From Hormiphora californensis (taxonomy: Eukaryota; Ctenophora; Tentaculata; Cydippida; Pleurobrachiidae): 64,000 bases of DNA. The DNA is taken from assembly GCA_020137815.1 (NCBI GenBank), contig CM035361.1:2536662-2600661 (forward strand), given 5' to 3'. The position numbers and the translations under genes were made by a program. This document shows positions 12,164 to 26,342 of this stretch, piece by piece. The notes under the pieces are model-generated. The model was not told the DNA's origin, ran no database searches, and saw only the letters and a program-made list of their open reading frames with translations. Numbering within the stretch: position 1 is the first letter of the stretch; every line of letters starts with the position of its first letter.

Positions 12164-13328
12164 CACCTAAGTGTACACCAAAGGATCAGGAAGTGTGTTC
12201 CAGAAGCGGGGGGTGGGGATGTTATTGCTGTAAAGTAGTTTGTGAACACTAATAATTTCGAAATTTACATTGTCAAAAGCGTGTTACTGGAATTTTACAT
12301 GTTTTGTAAGGGTTATGTAGATAATTGGTGTGTTTCTGACAAGCACTGTATGGGTTAGTGAGGGGTTGTAGGGGAAGTTGCATGAAAATAGAGCACGGGT
12401 GGATTGTGGAAATTCAATCGCAATAAATTTCTGTGTTATTAAACCTCCTTTATCACTTGTCAGCGTATGATTTCTGTCGCTAAGATTTTAATTTGTCTTG
12501 TATTTTCATTTTTCTAAAACCCGATGTGTGTGTGTGGTGTATAAGTCCCTAGACTCAGAGCACGTGTGTTGTGTATAATTCAGATTGCAGATAAAATTTT
12601 CTGGATTAAACCTCCCTTTCTGGCCTCATCTCTGAATTCAATTCTTTTCTCTCTTCTTCCCAACTCATATTTAGCTGTCTATTCCGTGCTCTCCTTTATG
12701 AACTATGTGGAGTCTACTGTTGTTGCCCTCATCTCTGAATAAGCTTTTCTCTGTCTATCTTCGCATATTCGCTTCTCCCCGATCTTCTGCTCCTCACTGT
12801 AGATCTGCTTCTAGCGACGATGGTTACGATCTGAAAATGTCGAGTGAGGCTAATAGCTTAGAGAGAGATGAAGTATAAGAGCTGAGAGAAGTGAAGATGA
12901 CGAGTGAGAGGAGATGAGAGCAGAGAGAGTTAGAGAGAGCCAGATGATCGAGACGCGCAAGACGATATCTGTCCGACGACTGATCGCACACCTCGAATGA
13001 TCTAGCGAGACTCTCGCTGCTCCTCGAGATCTCGTTCCTTCTCTCTCTCTCTCTTTCCCTCCCTCTCTCTCTCCCTCCTCTTCCTCTCTCCATGCATTCC
13101 TAACACAATTTACAATGTTCCAATTTTTATATAGCATGGCCGAAAAGAAAGGCAGCCATTTCAAGTGTTACACTGTGTCGTTCTGCTGTCTAACATGAGG
13201 TTCCAGCTGTAGACACCTGCTTGTACCAGAGATCCAGGTCCCACTTGTAAATCACCAGCAGAGATCTAGATCTAGGTCCCACTTGTACCAGCAGAGATCC
13301 AGATTTAGGTCGTGTGTGAGACAGCACA
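12164..13328. other. Intergenic spacer between ZFYVE1 and the BACE-like gene
   Basis: The first part has a second, diverged copy of the end of the ZFYVE1 coding sequence: AGGAAGTGTGTTCCAGA occurs at about 12112 and again at about 12190. The rest is AT-rich or pyrimidine/GA-rich sequence without a convincing exon. Short direct repeats of the AGATCTAGGTCCCACTTGTA type occur at 13220-13310, just upstream of the protease start, where its promoter should be. Confidence 0.6.
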
Positions 13329-17505
<4,177 letters not shown>

Positions 17506-17737
17506 AACTCCATTATATATGGTGTGTTGTAGGACTCCATATATGGTGTGTTGTTATTCCCTTTTATGGGCATGTAACTAGATGTTAGGCAGAAGAAGAC
17601 ACACTATATTTTGTCACACTTGCTATACGAACACAATTCACAATTCTTTTCACAGACATTTCGTCATTTCAAGACTTACTTTTTCATAGCTTCTGTAAAA
17701 CTAAATATTTATCCCTTCAAAAGTAATCTATACCTCC

Positions 17738-19078
17738 CACGGCGTGCCTGGTGAAATTTTAACACGACCTAGCATGCAACGGGAAACCACCACTTGTACG
17801 TGGTAGCTGAGGGTCTACAGAATGGCGCTACGGTGCGGGAAAAAAAAGTCCATGCCCTAAAATCCTTTTTTTTACTTTTATTTGATTTGGGTCAAAATTG
17901 GCTATATTAAACGTGGTCCCGAAAAATCCATAATGACTTAGCACACGAAATATGTCACCCCTACCTATTTTTGCACGTAGAATCGATTGCCGTTGAAGTC
18001 GAATCTCTAAAATGACTGTAAAATGGTCAAAAGTTGATTTTTTACCATTTTTTGGAGGTTTTTGGCCCCTAAACCATTGAAAACGTTGAGATAGGGATTT
18101 GAAACTAGTGCCAATCGTTAAAATGGTCATTTTTCTACCAAGAACCAAGTTTTCGTGTATATCCGATTTATGGTTAGATTTGGGCAAATTGTTGAAATCT
18201 GCCAACTAGGAGAACCGTAACTTGATTTTCTTGTTTTTTGGATTTTGGCATTTTTGACAAACTTCTGATTGAAATGGTCAATCGGGACCATGCTTAAGTT
18301 GTTTATGGGACAATTTTCGACTAAAATCCAAGATTTCATACCAATCCAATAACAGATCGTTGATTTATAGAAAATTTAAGTAGGCAAAACGGTCAAAATA
18401 ACAACTTTTCTTGCTTATTTTGACCGTTTTGCCTACTTAAATTTTCTATAAATCAACGATCTGTTATTGGATTGGCATGAAATCTTGGATTTTAGTCAAA
18501 AATTGTCCCATAAACAACTTAAGCATGGTCCCGATTGACCATTTCAATCAGAAGTTTGTCAAAAATGCCAAAATCCAAAAAACAAGAAAATCAAGTTACG
18601 GTTCTCCTAGTTGTCAGATTTCAACAATTTGCCCAAATCTAACCATAAATCGGATATACACGAAAACTTGGTTCTTGGTAGAAAAATGACCATTTTAACG
18701 ATTGGCACTAGTTTCAAATCCCTATCTCAACGTTTTCAATGGTTTAGGGGCCAAAAACCTCCAAAAAATGGTAAAAAATCAACTTTTGACCATTTTACAG
18801 TCATTTTAGAGATTCGACTTCAACGGCAATCGATTCTACGTGCAAAAATAGGTAGGGGTGACATATTTCGTGTGCTAAGTCATTATGGATTTTTCGGGAC
18901 CACGTTTAATATAGCCAATTTTGACCCAAATCAAATAAAAGTAAAAAAAACGATTTTAGGGCATGGAATTTTTTTTCCCGCACCGTAGCGCCATTCTGTA
19001 GACCCTCAGCTACCACGTACAAGTGGTGGTTTCCCGTTGCATGCTAGGTCGTGTTAAAGTTTCACCAGGCACGCCGTG
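17738..19078. mobile_element. Foldback element 1 (1.34-kb palindrome)
   Basis: Two arms of about 670 bp are near-perfect reverse complements, meeting around 18408. Outer ends are CACGGCGTGCCTGG and CCAGGCACGCCGTG. The mirrored open frames inside (125 and 70 residues on both strands) follow from the symmetry and resemble no protein I know. It lies between the BACE-like gene and the small membrane-protein gene, within about 90 bases of the latter's first exon. Confidence 0.92.
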
Positions 19079-19164
19079 CTCCACGTTCCAATTTCCCCTC
19101 GCTCAACGCTCCAAAACCCCCACTCTTCATCACAGAAAAGGACTGTTTTGTTGTCCCTTCAACG

Positions 19165-20686
19165 ATGCCTCCCGGCTGGATATTCGCGGTGATCCCTCTC
19201 TCAATAGTGGGCCTCATATGTATGGCCTACTTCATCCTTCTACTGGCAAGACACAGGGGCAACTGTTGTGCGGCTCTATCAGGAGGAGCAGAAACTATAA
19301 GTGAGAGAGCCATGCTAGCAGGGGAGAAATTAGAGCAAATCCCATGCAGCTAGCAGGAGAGAGCAATCAGAGCAAATCCCAGGCAGCTAGCAGGAGAGAG
19401 CAATCAGAGGAAATCCCATGCAGCTAGCAGGAAAGAGCAATGACAGCAAATCCCATGCAGTTAGCAGGAGAGAGCAATTAGAGCAAATCCCAGGCAGCTA
19501 GCAGGAGAGAGCAATCAGAGCAAATCCCATGCAGCTAGCAGGAGAGAGCAATCAGAGAAAATCCCATGCAGCTAGCAGGAGAGAGCAATCAGAGCAAATA
19601 CCAGGCAGCTAGCAGGAGAGAGAGCAATCAGAGCAAATCTCAGGCAGCTAGCAGGAGAGAGCAATTAGAGCAACTGACAACTCCAAGCTAGTAGATCAGA
19701 GCAGCTAAAGTTACACCCTATCCTCTCTAAACAGAAATCTATCAGCAGCTAAATATTACTAACGCTAAGCTTGTATGACATTTGCCTCTGCCTTGGCAAT
19801 ATTTATACTAATCTTTGGAATATTCAGTACTTGGAACGTTTCAGAAAAAGTAGCAGACAGCCAAAGCCTAGTTGCTACAATGAAAACTACTGCTATATCA
19901 CCGACGACACTTTCCAATGCAGCTACCCAGTAACTTCGCTAAGTTACCAGTGCTATATTTCCAATATGTCACCACCCCACCTCCTCCCCAGATCATACAA
20001 ACCAGTCTACAGTGGCAGCTAACATTGCTGCAAAACAAGCAGTTAGAAGGAGAGATGTTGAGAGCGGGGGTGACTCTTCAGATGATGACGTCAGAGATGA
20101 TGTAGAGAGCGATGGAGGGAGAGTGTTTGCTGAGGAGGAGGAGGATAGTGGGATAGGGGAAGAGAAGGATGTGAAATTAGAGGATAATGAGAATCAGGAA
20201 GTGGAGACGGAAATAAAACAAGAAACTTCTCCAGACCAAACAACCAGTTTAGATGTCCCTCCGTTACCTGCAGTTGATATTGATGGATCATGTTCACCAG
20301 ACGAGTCGCCACGATCAGATATCACCGGGTCAGATATCACACCAAGGGATATTGTTGTAGATCCTGTGCAGGAGGGTGGTACTCCTGATGATACCCCTAA
20401 AGAATCTGATGAAAACCAACTGGATGATGCTACTCCTGGTGAAACTGCCACTGACCCGGCCCCCAAAGAATCTGATGAACTTGAAACTACTAATGCTGAA
20501 GGACCAACTGATGGCTCTAATGAAGGTGGGGTATGTCAACCAAATGAAATCTCGGATGATTCAGATCCTAGTGACTTGACACCGGCAAAAGCTCTTGAAG
20601 CGATAGAAGATGCCATTGCTGGACATTCTTTTGAAAGTGATGAAGAGGAACAAACTCAACAAGAACAACAAGAACAAACACCGTAG
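19165..20686 (+). CDS. Small single-pass membrane protein with a long acidic tail
   Basis: Two exons, 19165-19300 and 19992-20686, join in phase (ATA A|AT) to 276 residues. The donor gtgagag and the acceptor cctcctccccag are both good. Residues ~5-27 (WIFAVIPLSIVGLICMAYF...) form one hydrophobic helix followed by ARHRGNCC, so a signal-anchor with the tail in the cytosol is likely. The tail is strongly acidic and Ser/Thr/Pro-rich with many casein-kinase-like runs (SSDDDVRDDVESDGG, SFESDEEEQTQQEQQ), probably disordered. No family is recognised. The frame is open upstream of the ATG to an acceptor-like site at 19135, so further 5' exons beyond the foldback element are possible. Acidic composition and exact phase join support a real gene; function unknown. 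Confidence 0.7.
19318..19672. repeat. 37-bp minisatellite in the intron of the membrane-protein gene
   Basis: About nine tandem copies of a ~37-base unit containing GCAGCTAGCAGGAGAGAGCA and CAGAGCAAATCCCA start just after the donor at 19300. The first unit overlaps the region right of the splice site. Copy number may vary between individuals. Confidence 0.9.
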
Positions 20687-20730
20687 TATCATTATTCACA
20701 ATTAACTTGTGGTAGTTCCTTTTTTAAATA

Positions 20731-21430
20731 CAGTCGGACCCCGATTTACCGGGATCCTCGGGGGAAGCCATTTTGCCCGGTAAATCGGGGTGCCCGGTAT
20801 ATCGGGGTAGAGCATATTTGACCCATGATAAATCCTACTTTTGTCCAAAATTCTATACCAAGACACCTCTAACTGTATAGTATACATTTATTGATGACAA
20901 TATGATCATTGCTTCTGTCATTAGAAATAGAAAATTTAAAAATTCAAAAAAATAATGTAAACCAACCCGACCGAGTCCGAATCGTGTTTCGAATCGGTGC
21001 ATCTTATCGCATGTCCTGCCGCTAATTAGACGGTTCGAAACGAACCGATACGTGATACCATGCCAAATCTGGGCACCTTAAGCGGGGTGAGGAAGTATCA
21101 AAGTTTCAAAATAACTTTTTCTCTGAAAATTTACGGGGAGCATCGATCAAAGCATTGACAATGATTCTGTAAAATTTTGCAAAAAAAAGTTATCAAATTT
21201 TTCTAAGGTATACCAGCCACGTTCGAATCGTGTTTCGAATCGGTGCATCTTATCACGTGTCCTGCCGCTAATTAGACGGTTCGAAACGAACCGATACGTG
21301 ATCCCCATTAGACCTAGCGAATTGCAAATGCAAGTTTACCAACCGGCCAAACTTCGAAAATTTTCCAAAAAAAATCGGGGGAAAGAAATCCTCCCGGTAA
21401 ATCGGGGCCCGGTAAATCGGGGCCCGACTG
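20731..21430. mobile_element. Long pogo-like element, copy 2
   Basis: A 700-bp version of the CAGTCGGACCCCGATTTACC family with TA on both sides. Between the ends it holds two ~85-bp direct copies of a segment (about 20974-21060 and 21224-21305) that itself contains inverted TTCGAATCG/CGGTTCGAAACG motifs. No transposase frame is visible. Confidence 0.8.
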
Positions 21431-22640
21431 TACATCACAACATTCTAGTTTCTGAAAACTTCCATTTTTCACATTTTAGCCACTCATATAATCAGCCAAC
21501 CATAATTAGCGTGATTCACATTCACACACCCACCAAAATTAATCGTAGGGTTTTTTAACTTGTAAATGCTTTCAAGGCTGGACTACAATATTTTATTATC
21601 AATTGGTATACCAACATATACGGAGTGTAGCGTATCGCAGTATAGTATGTTTCTCTGTTTTACATTAGTCTTAACTTTAGATACGTGATCACAGTTTGAA
21701 AATCAATTACAAAATTTTAGTGTTTTACTTTGAGGGTTTGAATTGGATATGAGTGCACTCACTCGAGTGATAATAGATAGAGTCCGAAACTGTCAGAGCA
21801 TTGGCCTGACAGGTCCGAAATCTCATTGATAAGAGACTAAAATGAGCTTTCCTGTCCACCACTCATTGGGGTGTGAGGTTCCAAACTATTTCTATTTATA
21901 CTATATTTCCCTTTGCCTAGCTTAAGCTAGACTGTGTTTCGTGCGCCCCGCAAAAGTAAAGGAGGGTTAGAACATAACAAATTCAGTTCGCCCTTGTGCA
22001 TTGTAGAGAGGTTGCTCGTCTGATCGTTCCCTTATCTTTGTAATCGTATACCCTCCCTAAACCATCCCTCGCACCCTACCTCCCTTGTCTTTGTATCTGA
22101 ACCACCCAACCAACTACAAATCTACACATTTGAACAGGATAAGAACTCTATGTTTATTGTTTAACTATTATCAATGCAACTGATAAACGCACTACAAATT
22201 ACTCATAATGAATTTACAGTTTTTACATAATGTTCAAAATTCAAAGCTTTGGTTGATTAAGAGATTGCGGGAGAGTAGAACTGAGTAGTACACTATAGTG
22301 TTCCGGCCATAATTATATGGTTTGGGGGGGGGTCCAGCTAAAAAAAAAGCTAAAGGTACCCTGATTTTGGCGATTAGCCGTTTTTTTTTTTTAGCTTTTT
22401 AGCTTTTTTAGCTTTTTTTAGCTTTTTTTTAGCCCTACTTTTTTATGTTTTTTCAGCATTCATTTTGACACATTTTCCATTAAATTTTCATCCTTCCGGA
22501 CGTCTATTGACTGCATTTGTTCATTTCCTGCACATTTTTTTTACCATAATCTACCTTTATGTCCACATAGCAATTTGGTATCCACCCCTACTGCCATTTC
22601 TGGGAGAATTTTTTCGATTAAAAATATTATTAAAATTGAT
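21431..22640. other. Gene-free AT-rich stretch
   Basis: No exon is recognised. It contains a 23-bp hairpin insert at 21790, a segment AGGAGGGTTAGAACATAACA (about 21960) that recurs near 40150 and 50290, and an AGCTTTTT-rich stretch at about 22380-22435. Confidence 0.6.
21790..21812. mobile_element. 23-bp hairpin insert, copy 1
   Basis: Arms CTGTCAG and CTGACAG surround a 9-base spacer AGCATTGGC. The 8-mer GTCCGAAA lies immediately on each side (21782-21789 and 21813-21820), a perfect target-site-like duplication. Similar cores are at 48926-48948 and 58194-58216, with degenerate ones near 46664 and 46890. Confidence 0.7.
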
Positions 22641-22659
22641 AAAATAGTTTTAAAAGTCA

Positions 22660-22929
22660 ATTTACTTTTGGGGCCCCAAAAAAACCCCCCCCCCCTTTTT
22701 TGGGGGGAAAAAAAAAAAAAAAAAAAAAATTTTTTTTTTTTCTAAAAATAAAAAAAAAAAAAAAAATTTTTAAAAAAAAATAAACCCTTTTTTTAAAAAA
22801 AAAAAAAAATTTAAAAAAAAAAAACCCCCCCGGGGCCCCCAAAAAAAAAAACCACAAACAAAAAAAAATTTTTTAAAAAAAAAAAAAAATAAAAAAAAAA
22901 AAAAAAAAAAAAATTTAAAAAAAAAAAAA

Positions 22930-22969
<40 letters not shown>

Positions 22970-24552
22970 AAAAAAAGGGTCCTATTTTGGGTTGTTGCTT
23001 TTTTAGGGGAAAAAATTTTTTTTTCCCCTTTTCCCCCTTTTTTTCCTTTTCTTTTCCCCCCCAAAAAAAATTTCTCCCCCCTTACTGGGTGAAGCCGTCC
23101 CCCCTAAAAATGAAAAGGGGGTCGGGGAAAAATTTTTTCCCCCCCTCCCCCAAATTCCCCCCCCAATTCTCAGCAATCATCCAGCTAAAGCCCACTTCTA
23201 TGTGAAAATTGTAAATTTATATTTTTGGGTTGGGAAAATTTGGAGAAAAAATCACAAATTCATCACTCAAATGTTCCCGATCATTTCAGTTCCCGCAAGA
23301 AACATCAGCCACACCCCAGCCCCCCCGCCCCCCCCACCCCCGCCCCTTTTTTCTTTTCTCACTCGTTCCCGCATGCACTCGTTCCTGCATGCACCCCCCC
23401 TACTTTCTCTGTTTTAAAATTTTCCCCTCAAGGGCCCCCGTTTTTGGGCGCTCTCCTCCCCGGGTTTTCCTCCTTCCTTTTTTCTGAAGTGGCCCGTCCC
23501 ATTCTTTCCCCCTTTAAAGGGGGCTCTCCCCTTTTTCCCCCTTTTTGGGCCCATTGGGGGTTTGAAAAACCCTTTCCAAACCTTTTTCCCCCATTGGTCC
23601 CCGGTTTAGGGTTCAACCTTTGCGGGGCGGGTTTTCTTTTCCCCAACCCCACCCCCTGCCGGGCCTTTTCCTCCCCCTCTCCTTCTTTCCTCCCTTTTCC
23701 CATCTCCCCCCTTTATTCTCCCGGGGGCCTCCTCTTTTTTTTTCCCTTCCGCCCTTTTTTTCTCGCCCCACCTCTCCCCCTCGCTTCCTTCTGCCCTCGG
23801 GATTTCTCTTTTTCTCGCTCTCCCCTCCCCCTCTTCCCCTTTCTTTTCTCTTTTTCTCTCTCTCCTCTCTCTCCTTCTCTCTTCTCTTCCCCTCTCTTCT
23901 CCCCCCTCTCGGGGTTGGTCTTTGGGAAAATTTTAAAAATAATATTTTTAATATGTCAATGGGACCCACCCGGGATCGGATCTTGCATTATACTTTGTTA
24001 TAATATTGTTTTTAACCCTTTTTTTTTTCTTTCCATCTTTTTTTCTTTTTTTTACCCCCGAAAACCCCCCCCCTTTCCCTTCCTCCCTTCCCCCCGGGGA
24101 ACCCGGTTTTACCCCACCGCTTAAGGGTGCCAAATCCCCCCCCACATTACCGTACGTAGCCCCTTTAAAATTTAGGCTTTTTTAAAAAAAAGAGAGTGGT
24201 CGGGAGGGGGCCCGGGGCGGGTTTCCCCCCCGCGGGCCAAGCGCTGTAAAAAGGTTTTTGTGCCGTGGGAAAATTTAATCCACCCCAAATTTATTTTTGT
24301 CTAGTTTTAAACAAAAAACCTGCTCTCCGTGCGACTCTTTTGGAAAGAAAACCAAACCCAATTTGGTTGATATTCAATTGGGCATTTTTAAAAATCTTTG
24401 TGAGGGCGAGACCCGGGGCCTGGCGGGTTTTTCGTGTCAAAAAGGGACAGAGGGGAGGGGGGCGCGGTGAATTCATTTTTTGTGGGAGCCCTTGGATACA
24501 AAAAACAAAAGGTTTTAAACCCCTTTTGAAAAAACTATGGATGGGGGAGAAG

Positions 24553-24585
<33 letters not shown>

Positions 24586-25100
24586 ATAAAAAAAATTTCC
24601 CTCCCCTCGTTATGATAAACAAACCCCCTTCACACCTTTCCCCGAAGGCAAAAAAAAGGATGGGGGAACCCGCTCTTTCGGAAAAAAGGGAAACATCTAA
24701 TGGGTGGTGGCTGGTATTGCTGCGGGGGTTTTTTTAACCCTTCATTGCACTAGGGTTTTTTAAAACTGGGGTGTTCGGGTTTAAAATGGATGGAACCCTT
24801 GGCGGGACAACAGGTAGTGGTGGGGATGAAGTGGAAAATGAGTCAAAAATTTTGGGAAAAAATTTGCAGCATAGTTTTTTAGTGGTGTTTTAAAGGGCCC
24901 TGTCCTTTCCCTTATTTTAGGTTAATTCATTTTTGGCCCTTTGAGTTGTTCACAGTAATATTTTCATTTTTTCACCCGAATTAATTTTTTGTGTAACTAT
25001 AAATCCAGGGATCATTTTAGATTATAAAGGGGAAGGCAATTGCCCAAATTTTAATAAAAAAAACCCCTTTTAATTATAGAAACACATAATCTTAATCTTT
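22660..25100. other. Homopolymer-ridden low-quality block (probable assembly artefact)
   Basis: The sequence changes abruptly to long runs of single bases (A, C, T and G runs of 5-40) joined with little other complexity, first almost pure poly-A, then C/T-rich. Long Pro/Phe/Ser frames here (for example 23225-24124) are translations of those runs. This resembles a gap filled by an uncorrected or low-quality read. Real sequence probably underlies it (genuine-looking words recur after ~24750), but no annotation should rest on it. Confidence 0.8.
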
Positions 25101-25917
25101 TATACTGATTTATGGAATGGGAATTTCAAATTTTTAATCGTTGTAGTTGGAATTAAGTTAATTTTGTTTGAAATTTTTATTCTACCACTGTAAAAAAACG
25201 AGTATGACTTTGATGGTAAAGAGAGGTTAACGACTAGACTCCCCTCTCACCACGGGGCAAATGGATGAGGGCGCTACTGACCCTCTTCGGCCCTCTGAAT
25301 AGAGTGAACAGAGGATCCTGATCGCTTGTCAGCGCTTTTTTTCCCGCTTCAAAGTTCTGCGCGCCGACACATGACTGCGCGCACAGATCAACAGTTGAGT
25401 CATCGCGCCCTCCACCTGATTTTTGATATTGCCACAATGGGACAGATCTGAGGCCACGAAGGATCAGTGACACAGTACGCCGTTGCCATGCTCCGCAGAC
25501 TGTCCATTCGGCCCGGTGTGAGAGCTGACAGACGACTGACGAGGAACATGTCAAGTACGCCGCACAGGACCCTATTAGTGCCTAACAACTTATAGTTTCT
25601 TAGATATATGCAGGTGCAGTGGTTAACTTTACACAGTGGTATTACAATGTAATGAGGTGTACAACTGGTATACTACTGTATAGTACCGTGATTGAGTTTA
25701 GCCTGACAAACTTCAGTTGTCATCTTCAGAGTTTCTACGACTCGTATAATCTAACTTACAAAGTCTCCATGCATACAGGATCAGGTTGTCATGTTTGTGT
25801 GTGTCACAAGGAGGCTCCCCCAGGAGCATGGGTGTGTATAATGTGGTTAATCCTCGATAATCCATTTTGCAGATGTTCGGGGTTATCCATGGCAACACTG
25901 AGGGAGAGAGAGAGAGA

Positions 25918-25965
<48 letters not shown>

Positions 25966-26342
25966 TAGAGAGCGGAAGAGGAGAGCCCTTGGGCCCAAAC
26001 TCAAATTTTCCTTCTCTTCTGGGGAGGGCTCGACAGGATCTTCGGTTTCTATTTTGAAACTATATCCTCATCTTTCTCCCGCCTCCGTGTCTCCGCCCCC
26101 CAACCGGGTTAGCCATTGTGCCCCGTCACAAAAACCCCCCCGTCCTCACCTCACCACATCGCACCGGGTTCCCCTATAAAAGAAAGGAAAACTAACGAGA
26201 TCGTCCCAAGTTCATGTTATTAGGTTAAATTTAACCAACTTTCATCGAATCAAGGCCAAAACACAACACGAAGAAATCAGGATCTATCTAAGCTATGGGT
26301 AGTGGGTAGTGGGTAGTGGTATTGAATATACATATCAGTCAA
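25101..26342. other. Gene-free region downstream of GEN1
   Basis: A (GA)n tract lies at about 25900-25965, followed by another homopolymer-distorted stretch to about 26180. A 106-codon frame on the minus strand (25234-25554) has mixed composition but no recognisable domain. The GEN1 3' UTR must begin at 26342 and run leftward. Confidence 0.55.

Noticed and set aside
17828-18988. Pairs of identical 125- and 70-residue frames on opposite strands
   Set aside because: They mirror each other because the region is a palindrome; no domain or splice support.
23225-24124. 299-residue Pro/Phe/Ser-rich frame
   Set aside because: Lies in the homopolymer-ridden block and reflects base runs, not a gene.
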